Notes: generated by a model not told the origin, from the sequence alone. Counted from the stretch's first letter, positions 36,444 through 45,811 are shown. The stretch is 64,000 nt of DNA from Actinoplanes lutulentus (GCF_003259845.1 NZ_QLMJ01000003.1:620001-684000), one strand, 5' to 3'. Translations and numbers: made by a program.

Positions 36444-38798
36444 ATGCGTGACTTCGCTCTCACCCGACCGGCTCGCCGGGGGATCGCCGCGGCGGTGGTC
36501 CTGGCCGTTCTGGCCCTGGCCGGGTTCTTCGCCGTCCGGTCGATCACCCCGCCGGCGGCCCTGCCCACGTCTGCCCCGGCCGGCGACTTCAGCGCCGAAC
36601 GCGCCTTCGAGCAGGTACGCACGATCGCGTCCGAGCCGCACCCGGCAGGCAGCCCGGCGAACGCGAAGGTCCACGACCACCTGATCGAGACCTTGCGCGG
36701 ACTGGGCCTGTCGCCTGAGTCCCAGGACACCGTGACGATCCAGGGCGGCACGCTGTCGGCCAGTGCGGGCGGCGCCGGGCTGGCCCGGGTACGCAACGTG
36801 GTCACCCTGATCCCGGGCACCGCCTCGACCAAACGGATCTTCCTGGTCGCGCATTACGACTCGGCGCAGGTCGGCCCGGGTGGCAACGACGACGCGGCCG
36901 GCACCGCCTCGATCCTGGAGATCGCCCGTGCGCTGACCAGCGCCGGCGACAAGCTGCGCAACGACGTGGTGCTGGTGCTCACCGACGCCGAGGAGGCCTG
37001 TCTCTGCGGCGCGAAGGCGTTCGTCGACCAGCACCCGCTGGCCCGGGACGGCGGGGTGGTGCTGAACCTGGAGGCTCGCGGCAGCGACGGCCCGGCGATC
37101 ATGTTCGAGACGTCGGAGAACAACGGGCGGCTGGTCGGGGCGTACAGCGCCGCGCCGCAGCCGGTCGGCACGTCGTTCGCCGTGGAGATCTACCGGCTGC
37201 TGCCGAACGACACCGACTTCACGCCGTTCCTGGCCGCCGGCTTCCTCGGGCTGAACGCGGCGTACATCGACGGCGCGGCCGTTTATCACGCGCCGACCGA
37301 CACCCCGGAGTCGATGAACCGGGACAGCCTGCAGCACCACGGCGAGAACACCCTGGCGGTCCTGCGCGAACTCGGCGGACGTGACCTCGCCGGCATCGGT
37401 GACGGCGGCGACGCCACCTATTTCCCGGTGCCCGGCCTGCTGGTCCGGTACCCGGGTTCGCTGGTCCTGCCGCTCGCCGTGCTGGCCCTGGTCGCGGTCG
37501 CCGCCCTGGCCTGGCTGGTCCGCCGGCAGGGCCGGGCCGGCGGCGGGCGGATGGCCGCGGCGGCCGGGCTCACCCTGATCCCGATCGTCGTCGCTCCGGC
37601 ACTGGCACAGGGCCTGTGGGCGCTGCTCACCGTGATCCGGCCGGCGTACGCCGCGCTGCCGATCGACCCGTACCGTCCACTCTGGTATCGCCTCGCGGTG
37701 ATCGCGATCGCCGCGTGCACGGTGCTCACCTGGTACGCGCTGCTGCGCCGCCGGATCGGACCGGCCGCCCTGGCGGTGGCCGGGTTCGGCTGGCTGGCCG
37801 TGCTGGGTGTGGTGCTCGCGGTGCTGACGCCCGGTGGCGCGTACCTCGCGACCCTGCCGGCCCTGGCCGGCGCGCTCGCCGCGCTCATCGCGATCACCGT
37901 GGAGAAGACCGGCACGCTCGCGATCGCCGCGGGCGCCGTCGTCGCCGTGGTGATCCTGCTGCCCACCGTGCTGATGCTCTTCCCCGCACTGGGCATGCCG
38001 ATGGCCGGTGTCGGCGCATTCCTGACCGTGCTGCTGGCGCTCGCGCTGCTGCCGGTCTTCGACCTGATCCATCCGGCGGCCGGTGGCGCTCGCGGCACGG
38101 AGGCGGCGAAGGCACGCCGGCTCGGCGCTCTGCCCGCGGTCCTGGCCGCGGTGACCGCGATCGCCTGCACCGCGACCGGCCTGGCCGTCGACCGTTTCGA
38201 CGCCGAGCACCCGTCGCTCACCCACCTGATGTACGCGCTCGACGCGGACACCCAGCAGGCCCGCTGGCTGAGCCACGAGGCGGATCCGCAGGAGTGGACG
38301 TCGCAGTACCTCACCGAGCCGGCCGGCACGATCACCGCGCTGCTGCCGGCTTTCGGTGACGAGGAGCTGCGGATGGGCCCGGCGCCGGCCTGGTCCGACC
38401 TCGCCGCGCCCGCGCTCACCGTGACCGGGGACAACACATCCGGCACGGAAAGGACCCTGCGATTGCTGTTGAAGCCGCAGCGGCCCGCCCGGTTCGTCAC
38501 CCTGCACGTGGCGGAGTCGTCAAAGGTCACCCAGGCGACGGTCGGCGGCCGTCCGGTCGACGTGACCGGTGTGGCCGGCGCCGGCTGGGGTTTCGGCTTC
38601 GTCTTCCACGCGCCGCCGGCCGAGGGCGTGGAGATCACCCTGACCGTGAGCGTTACCGGCCCGGTCACCTTCCGCGCCATGGACGCGACCGACGACGTCA
38701 CCACGATCCCCGGGTTCCAGCCCCGGCCCGCGGGCGTCGGCGTCCTCGGTTCACACAGCAGCGAGATGGTCGCGGTGGCGAAGACCTACACCCTTTAA
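36444..38798 (+). CDS. M28-family membrane metallopeptidase
   Basis: A 784-residue protein. After one N-terminal helix, an outer M28 aminopeptidase domain (about 45-330) has the zinc ligands in AHYDS, GNDDAAG, DAEEACL and VYHAPTDTPE. About eight further membrane helices follow (about 340-560) and then a ~200-residue C-terminal outer domain. The ATG at 36444 is preceded 7 nt earlier by a -10-like TTAGAT, suggesting a leaderless mRNA. Divergent from the signalling operon across about 60 bp. Confidence 0.92.
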   Translation: MRDFALTRPARRGIAAAVVLAVLALAGFFAVRSITPPAALPTSAPAGDFSAERAFEQVRTIASEPHPAGSPANAKVHDHLIETLRGLGLSPESQDTVTIQGGTLSASAGGAGLARVRNVVTLIPGTASTKRIFLVAHYDSAQVGPGGNDDAAGTASILEIARALTSAGDKLRNDVVLVLTDAEEACLCGAKAFVDQHPLARDGGVVLNLEARGSDGPAIMFETSENNGRLVGAYSAAPQPVGTSFAVEIYRLLPNDTDFTPFLAAGFLGLNAAYIDGAAVYHAPTDTPESMNRDSLQHHGENTLAVLRELGGRDLAGIGDGGDATYFPVPGLLVRYPGSLVLPLAVLALVAVAALAWLVRRQGRAGGGRMAAAAGLTLIPIVVAPALAQGLWALLTVIRPAYAALPIDPYRPLWYRLAVIAIAACTVLTWYALLRRRIGPAALAVAGFGWLAVLGVVLAVLTPGGAYLATLPALAGALAALIAITVEKTGTLAIAAGAVVAVVILLPTVLMLFPALGMPMAGVGAFLTVLLALALLPVFDLIHPAAGGARGTEAAKARRLGALPAVLAAVTAIACTATGLAVDRFDAEHPSLTHLMYALDADTQQARWLSHEADPQEWTSQYLTEPAGTITALLPAFGDEELRMGPAPAWSDLAAPALTVTGDNTSGTERTLRLLLKPQRPARFVTLHVAESSKVTQATVGGRPVDVTGVAGAGWGFGFVFHAPPAEGVEITLTVSVTGPVTFRAMDATDDVTTIPGFQPRPAGVGVLGSHSSEMVAVAKTYTL

Positions 38799-38817
38799 AG
38801 ACCTTCTTGGGTACGGG

Positions 38818-39102
38818 TTAACGACCGCGCCCGCGACGTCCGGTGGACACGTCGTGCCGGAAGTGGATGAAGAGACGGCCCCAGTTGTCGCCGTCCTTCT
38901 CCACCCGGTGATAGAGCTGCTTGATCTCCTTCTGGTCGAGGAAGCGGAGCACCTTTTTCTTCAGTGCTCCGCTCCCCTTGCCCGGGATGATCTCGACGAG
39001 GGACGCCTTTTTCTGGATCGCCTCGTCGATGATGCCCCGCAGGGCACGGTCGATCTCGTGCCCCTTGTTGAAGATGTCGTGCAGATCCAGCTTCAGCTTC
39101 AC
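38818..39102 (-). CDS. stand-alone Smr-domain protein
   Basis: A 94-residue Smr (MutS2 C-terminal-like) domain with LDLHDIFN at the start and IIPGKGSGALKK, ending in a basic GRRGRGR tail. Smr domains are endonuclease-like and bind nucleic acid, acting on RNA or branched DNA. No helicase or MutS partner is attached. It is 11 bp downstream of the TPR gene, so they probably form one transcript. Confidence 0.9.
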   Translation of the reverse strand: MKLKLDLHDIFNKGHEIDRALRGIIDEAIQKKASLVEIIPGKGSGALKKKVLRFLDQKEIKQLYHRVEKDGDNWGRLFIHFRHDVSTGRRGRGR

Positions 39103-39113
39103 GAGACGAAACC

Positions 39114-39485
39114 CTACGCGGACTCGTTCTTGCCGAGCCAGGTCTCGACCCGGCGCAGCGCCTCCTGATAGTCCGGCTGCGTCTTCATCGCGGCGGCCAG
39201 CCGCAGGTGCGGCAGAGCCTCACGGAAACGGCCGGCCCGCTCCAGGGTCCGGCCGAGCACGTGGTGCGCGTAGTGGTCGGACGGATCATGGTCGACCAGC
39301 GCGCGCAACTGCGTCTCCGCGCCTTTGAGCTGGGCCGAGTTGAAATAGGCCCGGGCCAGGAGCTGCCGGACCGCGGTGTTGTGCGGCTCGGCCTCGACTA
39401 TTGGCTCCAGCAGCTTCGAGGCGCCGAGCGGGTCGCCGGACTCGAAGAAGAAAGTCGCCCTGCGGTACTCCTCGAGAAGATCCAC
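39114..39485 (-). CDS. tetratricopeptide repeat protein
   Basis: A 123-residue all-alpha protein with about three TPR-like helix pairs (SGDPLGASKLLEPIVEAEPHN, split in the text, then QLKGAETQLRALV and GRFREALPHLRLA). The GTG at 39485 follows GGGGAG and gives the start VDLLEEYRRATFFF; a longer start at 39518 is possible. Cytoplasmic scaffold role inferred. It shares its transcript with the Smr gene. Confidence 0.88.
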   Translation of the reverse strand: MDLLEEYRRATFFFESGDPLGASKLLEPIVEAEPHNTAVRQLLARAYFNSAQLKGAETQLRALVDHDPSDHYAHHVLGRTLERAGRFREALPHLRLAAAMKTQPDYQEALRRVETWLGKNESA

Positions 39486-39597
39486 GTCACGCTCCCCACG
39501 CCTCGGCGCTGCCGACATTGACCAACGCTCGCACAAACACCGGCCAGTCGGCGAGTGTTCCCACGCGTGATTCCGCCGGGCCATCCGGCGGATGTCG

Positions 39598-39672
39598 TCA
39601 GCGCTTCAGCAGGAGCAGAGCGATCCCTCCGGTCAGAAGGAGCATCGCGAGCAGTTTGGATTCCACTCTCAC
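39598..39672 (-). CDS. possible 24-residue hydrophobic small membrane peptide
   Basis: Begins VRVESKLLAMLL and ends ALLLLKR. One hydrophobic helix framed by positive residues, the usual look of small membrane proteins. A -10-like TAACAT/CATAAT with TTGCCC at about -35 lies just before the GTG, so it could be leaderless. There is no SD. The TPR gene lies just downstream on the same strand. Low certainty. Confidence 0.3.
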   Translation of the reverse strand: MRVESKLLAMLLLTGGIALLLLKR

Positions 39673-39816
39673 GCGACCATTATGTTACTTTTACCCGTTT
39701 GGCGGGCAAGCCTCGCCGCCAATGCTCGTGACCTAACTGTGTCCGTACCGCACAGCTGCTACACAGGAAACGAAAAGCCGGCGCAGAGCGTCGCCCAGCA
39801 AAGTAGGGGCATGACG

Positions 39817-40548
39817 ATGGCGAACGCAGACACCAGCACCGAACTCCGGCGTCCCGACGGGACCCCGGTCCGGGTTCTCGTGGTCGACGACGAGCCGACT
39901 CTCGCCGAGCTGCTCTCGATGGCGCTGCGATACGAGGGCTGGGAGGTCAAGAGCGCCGGTGACGGCATGACCGCCGTGCGTACGGCCCGGGAGTTCCGCC
40001 CCGACGCCGTCATCCTGGACATGATGCTGCCCGACATCGACGGGCTTGAGGTCCTGCGTCGTCTGCGTGGCGAGTCTCCCGAGGTCCCGGTGCTGTTCCT
40101 GACTGCCAAGGACTCGGTCGAGGACCGGATCACCGGCTTGACCGCCGGCGGCGACGACTACGTGACCAAGCCGTTCAGCCTGGAAGAGGTCGTGGCCCGG
40201 CTGCGCGGTCTGATGCGCCGGATGGGTCACGCGCCGATGCGTACCGAGTCGCAGCTCGTCGTCGGTGACCTCACCCTGGACGAGGACTCGCACGAGGTAC
40301 GCCGCGCCGGTGACCTGATCACGCTGACCGCGACCGAGTTCGAGCTGCTGCGCTACCTCATGCGCAACCCGCGCCGGGTGCTGAGCAAGCCGCAGATCCT
40401 CGACCGCGTGTGGAACTACGACTTCGGCGGGCAAGCCAACGTCGTGGAGCTCTACATCTCGTACCTGCGCAAGAAGATCGACGCCGGCCGCGCGCCCATG
40501 ATCCACACCATGCGTGGCGCCGGTTACGTCCTCAAGCCGGCTGACTGA
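39817..40548 (+). CDS. OmpR/PhoB-type response regulator
   Basis: A 243-residue regulator: receiver (about 18-135; VVDDEP, LDMMLPD, TAKD, TKPFS) and a winged-helix DNA-binding domain (about 150-243; LTLDEDSHEV, TATEFELLRYLM, VVELYISYLRKKID, GYVLKP). The ATG at 39817 has AGGGG 7 nt upstream; ATG 39811 is too close to it. The kinase gene starts one base after the stop, so the two are coupled. Confidence 0.95.
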   Translation: MANADTSTELRRPDGTPVRVLVVDDEPTLAELLSMALRYEGWEVKSAGDGMTAVRTAREFRPDAVILDMMLPDIDGLEVLRRLRGESPEVPVLFLTAKDSVEDRITGLTAGGDDYVTKPFSLEEVVARLRGLMRRMGHAPMRTESQLVVGDLTLDEDSHEVRRAGDLITLTATEFELLRYLMRNPRRVLSKPQILDRVWNYDFGGQANVVELYISYLRKKIDAGRAPMIHTMRGAGYVLKPAD

Positions 40549-40549
40549 C

Positions 40550-42196
40550 ATGACCGCCGCCGACACCCGCCCCCGCCCCGCCCGCTGGCGCAGCCCAGCG
40601 GGCTGGCCCCTGCGCACCCGGCTGGTCGCCACCATGATCGCCCTGCTCGCGGTCCTGGGCCTGGTCGTCGGCAGCACCGCAGAGATCTACCTGCAGAAAT
40701 CCCTCTACAGCCAGCTCGACGGAAAACTCGCGGACGCGCAGAAGTTCGCGGTCCGCGGCGGAGGCGGCTGGAGCAAGTCGCCTGGCGAACCCCCATCACC
40801 CGAAGACGTGCCCTCCACGCGGCTGGGCAACACCAGCCCGCTGAACTCGCCACCGCCCAACATCTCGCGCGACTCGATCCTGCTCTTCCTCGACCCGGCC
40901 GACACCACCACGGCGGCCGGCGGCGGTCTGATCGCGTTCAAGGACGCCACCAGCGCCACCGACGGCGGCGGCAACGAGTACACCTCGCTGACCGGCACGG
41001 CGCAGACCACGCTGACCACGGCGGCCATCGCGGCGAACGGTAACGAGATCGACGTCGACCTCGGCGACGCCGGCGAGTTCCGGGCCATCGCCTGGACCAC
41101 CGAGGTCGGTGGCTTCGGCGGCCAGGGCGGCACCGAATACCTGGTCATCGCGGCGCTCCCGCTCGCCGACGTCAACCACACGCTGGTCACCGTCGCGATG
41201 TTCACCGGCTGCGTCATCGTCGGATCGCTGCTCATTGCCGGGTGGGGTGGTGCGCTCATCGTCCGGCGTACCCTCAAGCCTCTGGATCGAGTGGCAGCGA
41301 CCGCGACCCGGGTCTCCGAGCTCAGGCTGGATCGCGGCGAGGTGCAACTCGCGCAGCGAGTGCCCGAGCGCGACACCGATCCGCGCACCGAGGTCGGTCA
41401 GGTCGGCGCGGCGCTGAACGCGATGCTCGACCACGTCGGCAACGCCCTCGAAGCGCGGCACGCCAGCGAGATGCAGGTGCGGCAGTTCGTCGCCGACGCC
41501 AGCCACGAGTTGCGCACGCCGCTCGCCGCGATCCGTGGGTACGCCGAGCTCAGCCGGCGCAGCCGCCAGGTGATCCCGGACGAGATCGCGCACGTGCTGA
41601 CCCGGGTCGAGTCCGAGGCGAAACGGATGACCGCGCTCGTCGAGGACCTGCTGCTGCTCGCCAGGCTGGACGCCGGCCGGCCCCTCGCGCAGGACCCGGT
41701 CGATCTGACCATGCTCGCCGTCGACGCGACCAGCGACGCGCACGCCGCCGGACCGGGCCATTACTGGCAGCTCGATCTGCCGGAAGAGCCGGTGACGGTG
41801 ATCGGTGACGGCGCCCGGCTGCACCAGGTGCTGGCGAACCTGCTCGCCAACGCGCGCACCCACACGCCGGAGGGCTCGACCGTGACGGTCAAGGTGGGCG
41901 CGGTGCCGAACGCCGCCGTACTGCAGGTGATCGATAACGGTCCGGGCATCCAGCCCGAGCTGGCGTCGCGGATCTTCGAACGGTTCACCCGGGGCGACAG
42001 CTCCCGCTCGCGTGCCGCCGGCAGCACCGGTCTCGGCCTGTCGATCGTGCACGCGGTGGTCACCTCGCACGGTGGCAAGGTCGGCGTGCAGAGCCGGCCC
42101 GGGCAGACGGTTTTCACCGTGATGCTGCCGCTCGGCCCACCACCGGTCGTCCCAACAGCTGAACAACATGTCCAGGAGCTGCACTCCGTACGGTGA
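40550..42196 (+). CDS. two-component sensor histidine kinase
   Basis: A 548-residue kinase: N-terminal helix (about 27-47), an outer sensor region rich in Gly/Ser/Thr (about 50-205), a second helix (about 215-238), HAMP, HisKA with DASHELRTPLAAIRGYAE, and HATPase with LLANARTHTPEG, DNGPGI and GSTGLGLSIV. The signal is unknown. The promoter of the DAHP synthase leader lies inside its last 17 bp. Confidence 0.95.
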   Translation: MTAADTRPRPARWRSPAGWPLRTRLVATMIALLAVLGLVVGSTAEIYLQKSLYSQLDGKLADAQKFAVRGGGGWSKSPGEPPSPEDVPSTRLGNTSPLNSPPPNISRDSILLFLDPADTTTAAGGGLIAFKDATSATDGGGNEYTSLTGTAQTTLTTAAIAANGNEIDVDLGDAGEFRAIAWTTEVGGFGGQGGTEYLVIAALPLADVNHTLVTVAMFTGCVIVGSLLIAGWGGALIVRRTLKPLDRVAATATRVSELRLDRGEVQLAQRVPERDTDPRTEVGQVGAALNAMLDHVGNALEARHASEMQVRQFVADASHELRTPLAAIRGYAELSRRSRQVIPDEIAHVLTRVESEAKRMTALVEDLLLLARLDAGRPLAQDPVDLTMLAVDATSDAHAAGPGHYWQLDLPEEPVTVIGDGARLHQVLANLLANARTHTPEGSTVTVKVGAVPNAAVLQVIDNGPGIQPELASRIFERFTRGDSSRSRAAGSTGLGLSIVHAVVTSHGGKVGVQSRPGQTVFTVMLPLGPPPVVPTAEQHVQELHSVR

Positions 42197-42208
42197 TGTG
42201 GCTATGCT
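42180..42208 (+). promoter_or_regulatory. promoter of the aromatic leader transcript
   Basis: -35-like TGCACT (42180-42185), 17-bp spacer, -10-like TATGCT (42203-42208). The leader GTG follows 6 nt after the -10 box, so the transcript is probably leaderless. It overlaps the end of the kinase gene. Confidence 0.5.
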
Positions 42209-42214
42209 GGCGGC

Positions 42215-42286
42215 GTGTCTCCGATCCGTGCGTTCTATTGGTTTACGAGGCCGGCTTTCGCCGGTGACTCGGCCATGACCGCATGA
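42215..42286 (+). CDS. aromatic leader peptide of the DAHP synthase attenuator
   Basis: A 23-residue ORF starting GTG (VSPIRAFYWFTRPAF...) with a run Phe-Tyr-Trp-Phe. Its stop lies 26 bp before an intrinsic terminator, 114 bp before DAHP synthase. Ribosome stalling at FYWF when charged aromatic tRNAs are scarce would favour an antiterminator and let transcription reach the gene. Position, terminator and codon run together make a classic attenuator. Confidence 0.75.
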   Translation: MSPIRAFYWFTRPAFAGDSAMTA

Positions 42287-42312
42287 CCTGAGACACCCGC
42301 CAGAGCCGGCCG

Positions 42313-42345
42313 AGGCAGCGACGCGACGTCGCTGCCTTTTTGTTT
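42313..42345 (+). terminator. attenuator terminator upstream of DAHP synthase
   Basis: Perfect 11-bp arms aggcagcgacg (42313-42323) and cgtcgctgcct (42327-42337) with a 3-nt loop, followed by ttttgttt. This is the best intrinsic terminator in the window. Upstream ccggc/gccgg (42251-42264) and gccggc (42305-42310) offer alternative pairings. Confidence 0.85.
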
Positions 42346-42400
42346 GCCACGAGCAAGCCGGCTCTCGCCTCGGGCGCCGGCGAAGGAGAGAGAAACCGCC

Positions 42401-43465
42401 ATGACCGCCCCTGAGGTGCAGCGAGTTCGCGACCAGCGCATCGAGAAGGTCGTCCCGCTGATGAGCCCGGCGCTGCTGCACCACGAGCTGCCGCTGACCA
42501 CCGAGTTGCATGACACCGTGCTGGCCGGCCGCAAGCAGGTCGAGGACGTGCTGAACGGCCGAGATCAGCGGCTGCTCGTCGTCGTCGGACCGTGTTCCGT
42601 GCACGACCCAATCGCCGCCGGCGAGTACGCCGACCTCCTGCAGAAGGAGGCCGAGCGGCTCAGCGAGGACCTGCTGATCGTGATGCGGGTGTACTTCGAG
42701 AAGCCGCGTTCCACTGTCGGCTGGAAGGGTCTGATCATGGACCCGGCCCTGGACGGCACCGGCGACGTCGGCACCGGCCTGCGGGTCGCCCGCAAGCTGC
42801 TGCTCGAAGTCCTCGGCCGGGGCCTGCCGGTCGCGGTGGAGTTCCTCGACCCGATCACCCCGCAGTACATCGCGGACACCGTGGCGTGGGGTGCGATCGG
42901 CGCGCGTACCGTCGAGTCGCAGGTGCACCGCCAGCTCTCCTCCGGGCTGTCGATGCCGATCGGCATGAAGAACCGCCCCGACGGCAGCGTCTCCACCGCC
43001 GTCGACGCGATCCAGGCCGCGGCCGCGCAGCACGTCTTCCCGGGGATCGATTACTCCGGTACCCCGGCGATCCTGCACACCACCGGCAACCCGGACTGCC
43101 ACCTGGTTCTGCGTGGTGGCGGCGGCAAGCCGAACTACAGCGCCGCGGACGTCGCCGCGTCGGTGGAGCTGCTGCGCAAGGCCGGCCTGCCCGAGCGTCT
43201 GGTCATCGACTGCTCGCACGGCAACAGCAACAAGGACCACCTGCGCCAGCCGATCGTGGTCGAGGACGTGTCCGCCCAGGTGGAGGCCGGTCAACAGGCC
43301 ATCAGCGGCGTGATGCTGGAGAGCTTCATCGAGCCGGGACGCCAGGACCTCGGCGGAACGCTCACCTACGGCCAGTCGGTCACCGACGCCTGCATGGGCT
43401 GGGACGCCACGGTCGCGACGCTGGAGCGGCTCGCCGCGGCATCCGCGAAGCGCCGCGCCCTCTGA
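42401..43465 (+). CDS. aroG: 3-deoxy-7-phosphoheptulonate synthase (class I DAHP synthase)
   Basis: First step of the shikimate pathway: PEP plus erythrose 4-phosphate to DAHP. A 354-residue class I alpha (AroF/G/H-like) enzyme with VVVGPCSVHDP, MRVYFEKPRSTVGWKGL, the DCSHGNS metal-binding segment, and the long N-terminal feedback region. The ATG at 42401 has GAAGGAGAG upstream. Expression is probably controlled by the leader-peptide attenuator, plus feedback by aromatic amino acids as in the family. A strong hairpin follows. Confidence 0.95.
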   Translation: MTAPEVQRVRDQRIEKVVPLMSPALLHHELPLTTELHDTVLAGRKQVEDVLNGRDQRLLVVVGPCSVHDPIAAGEYADLLQKEAERLSEDLLIVMRVYFEKPRSTVGWKGLIMDPALDGTGDVGTGLRVARKLLLEVLGRGLPVAVEFLDPITPQYIADTVAWGAIGARTVESQVHRQLSSGLSMPIGMKNRPDGSVSTAVDAIQAAAAQHVFPGIDYSGTPAILHTTGNPDCHLVLRGGGGKPNYSAADVAASVELLRKAGLPERLVIDCSHGNSNKDHLRQPIVVEDVSAQVEAGQQAISGVMLESFIEPGRQDLGGTLTYGQSVTDACMGWDATVATLERLAAASAKRRAL

Positions 43466-43472
43466 GGCTCTT

Positions 43473-43505
43473 ATCCCTGTGAGTCCGCTTTGGACTCACA
43501 GGGAT
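43473..43505 (+). terminator. terminator after DAHP synthase
   Basis: Perfect 14-bp arms atccctgtgagtcc (43473-43486) and ggactcacagggat (43492-43505) close a gcttt loop. No long U-run, but stem stability is high. Confidence 0.8.
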
Positions 43506-43593
43506 CACACAGTTCGGGCACAAGTCAGCGACAGAACATCCGTCAATCGTTCATCGGGTACGAATCCGCCAGCTCTCCCTGGGGAGTACCTAG

Positions 43594-45780
43594 ATGACCA
43601 CGACGCTGCCGCCGCCCGTTATCGAGGAGCCGGCGGACCCGCCGGCTCCTCCACGTGACCGTACGGGCGCGGCTCGCCTCTTCCTGGGTCGCAACGACGC
43701 TGCCTGGATCCGTCCTTCGCTGATAACTCTCCTTGTGCTGACCGCGGTCCTCTACATCTGGGGACTGGGCGCGTCCGGCTGGGGCAACGCCTTCTACTCC
43801 GCGGCTGTGCAGGCCGGTTCGGAGAGCTGGAAGGCCTTCTTCTACGGCTCCTCCGACGCGGCAAACGCGATCACCGTCGACAAGACGCCGGCCGCGCTCT
43901 GGATCATGGCCCTTTCGGTACGCGTCTTCGGCCTCAGCTCGTGGAGCATCCTCGTACCGCAGGCACTTCTCGGCGTCGCCACCACGGGACTGCTGTACGC
44001 CACGGTGCGCCGCGCCGGATTCGGTCCGGCCGCCGGCCTGCTCGCCGGTGCGATCTCCGCGCTCACTCCGGTCGCCGTGCTGATGTTCCGATTCAACAAC
44101 CCGGACGCGCTGCTGGTCCTGCTCATGGTCGCCGGCGCGTACGCGACTCTGCGTGCCGTGCAGACCGGCTCCACCAAGTGGGTCGCGCTGATCGGCGTCT
44201 TCGTCGGATTCGCCTTCCTCGCCAAAATGCTCCAGGCACTGCTCGTGGTGCCGGCGTTCGGTCTCGCGTACCTGATCGCCGGTCCGCCGAAACTCGGCAA
44301 GCGCCTCATTCAGCTGGTGCTCGCCTTGGTCGCGCTCGTGGTGTCGGCCGGCTGGTACATCGCCATCGTCGAACTCGTCCCGGCCTCGATGCGGCCGTAC
44401 ATCGGTGGCTCGCAGAACAACAGCCTGCTCGAACTCACCCTCGGCTACAACGGCCTCGGCCGGCTCAACGGCGACGAGACCGGCAGCGTCGGCGGCGGAG
44501 GTGGCGGCGGGAACGCCGGCGGCATGTGGGGTGAGGGCGGACCACTGCGCCTCTTCGAGAGCGCACAGGGCGGTCAGATCTCCTGGCTGCTGCCCGCCGC
44601 ACTGATCCTGCTCGTCGCCGGCCTGGTGATCACGGCTCGCCGCGCCCGCACCGACGCGCAGCGCGCTGCTCTGATCATCTGGGGCGGCTGGCTGATGACC
44701 ACCGCACTGGTCTTCAGCTTCATGCAGGGCATCTTCCACGCGTACTACACGGTGGCGCTGGCCCCGGCGATCGGCGGTGTGGTCGCGATGGGCGCCACGC
44801 TGCTGTGGGAGCGGCGGCGCAACATCTTCGCGGCGCTCACCCTGGGCGCCACGATCGCGGTGACAGCCTGGTGGTCGTACACATTGCTGGCCCGCAGCTC
44901 CGACTTCCTCCCCTGGCTGCGGCTGCCGGTCCTGATCGCCGGCATCGTCGCGGCGGTCGCGGTGGTGGCCACCTTCCGGCTCGGCCGGCGGCTGGCCCTG
45001 GTCGCGGCAACGGTCGCGGCGGTCGCCGGCCTGGCCGGACCTGCTGCCTACGCGGTACAGACCGCCTCCGAACCGCACACCGGATCGATTCCGTCCGCGG
45101 GCCCGGCGGTGGCCGGCGGCTTCGGCGGCGGCCCGGGCGGTGGCGGCGGCCGCGGCGGCTTCAACCGCGGCGGCGGCGCTCCCGGTGGCGGCGCTCAGGG
45201 CGGCGCTCCTGGTGGCGGCGCTCAGGGCGGTGCTCCCGGTGGCGGTGCTCAAGGCGGCGGTTTTCCCGGCGGCAACCAGGGTGGCGGTTTCCCTGGCGGT
45301 GGTCAGGGCGGTGCCCCGGGCGGCGGCTTCGGCGGTCAGAACGGCGGCGGGCAGACCGGCGGCGGTGGCATGCGCGGCGGTGGCGGCGGCATGGGTGGGC
45401 TGCTCAACGCGGTAGAGGTCAGCGACGAGATGAAGACGCTGCTCGAAGCGAACGCCGACCAGTACACCTGGGTGGCCGCCGCGATCGGCTCGCAGAGCGC
45501 TTCCGGGTATCAGCTGGCGACCGAGAAGCCGGTCATGGCAGTAGGCGGCTTCAACGGCACCGACCCGTCACCCACCCTCGAGGAATTCCAGAAGTACGTG
45601 ACCGACGGCAAAATCCACTACTTCATCGGCGGCGGCAGCTTCAGCCGTGGCGGCGGTAACGGCGGCAGTAGCTTCAGCAGCCAGATCAGCGAGTGGGTGG
45701 CCGCCAACTACACCGCCAAAACGGTAGACAGCACCACCATCTACGACCTGACCTCCCCCACCACAACCGGCACCGCATAA
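43594..45780 (+). CDS. ArnT/PMT-like membrane glycosyltransferase
   Basis: A 728-residue GT-C protein: about 10-12 membrane helices between residues 40 and 490, an early acidic loop (YSAAVQAGSESWKAFFYGSSD) and DKTP consistent with family 39, then a long Gly/Gln-rich linker (about 505-610) with GGGAQGGAPG-like repeats. A small C-terminal outer domain (about 610-728) follows. It probably transfers a sugar from a polyprenyl phosphate outside the membrane. GT2 lies 476 bp downstream and could make the lipid donor. Confidence 0.9.
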   Translation: MTTTLPPPVIEEPADPPAPPRDRTGAARLFLGRNDAAWIRPSLITLLVLTAVLYIWGLGASGWGNAFYSAAVQAGSESWKAFFYGSSDAANAITVDKTPAALWIMALSVRVFGLSSWSILVPQALLGVATTGLLYATVRRAGFGPAAGLLAGAISALTPVAVLMFRFNNPDALLVLLMVAGAYATLRAVQTGSTKWVALIGVFVGFAFLAKMLQALLVVPAFGLAYLIAGPPKLGKRLIQLVLALVALVVSAGWYIAIVELVPASMRPYIGGSQNNSLLELTLGYNGLGRLNGDETGSVGGGGGGGNAGGMWGEGGPLRLFESAQGGQISWLLPAALILLVAGLVITARRARTDAQRAALIIWGGWLMTTALVFSFMQGIFHAYYTVALAPAIGGVVAMGATLLWERRRNIFAALTLGATIAVTAWWSYTLLARSSDFLPWLRLPVLIAGIVAAVAVVATFRLGRRLALVAATVAAVAGLAGPAAYAVQTASEPHTGSIPSAGPAVAGGFGGGPGGGGGRGGFNRGGGAPGGGAQGGAPGGGAQGGAPGGGAQGGGFPGGNQGGGFPGGGQGGAPGGGFGGQNGGGQTGGGGMRGGGGGMGGLLNAVEVSDEMKTLLEANADQYTWVAAAIGSQSASGYQLATEKPVMAVGGFNGTDPSPTLEEFQKYVTDGKIHYFIGGGSFSRGGGNGGSSFSSQISEWVAANYTAKTVDSTTIYDLTSPTTTGTA

Positions 45781-45811
45781 CCAACCGCCTACCCGACCCG
45801 CGCGGACCGCC

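Noticed and set aside
36438..38507. A 689-codon minus-strand frame over the M28 peptidase.
   Set aside because: Antisense shadow with low-complexity Arg/Gly/Gln composition.
40796..43294. An 832-codon minus-strand frame across the kinase and DAHP synthase.
   Set aside because: Antisense shadow in high-GC DNA; no domains, and both plus-strand genes are clear.
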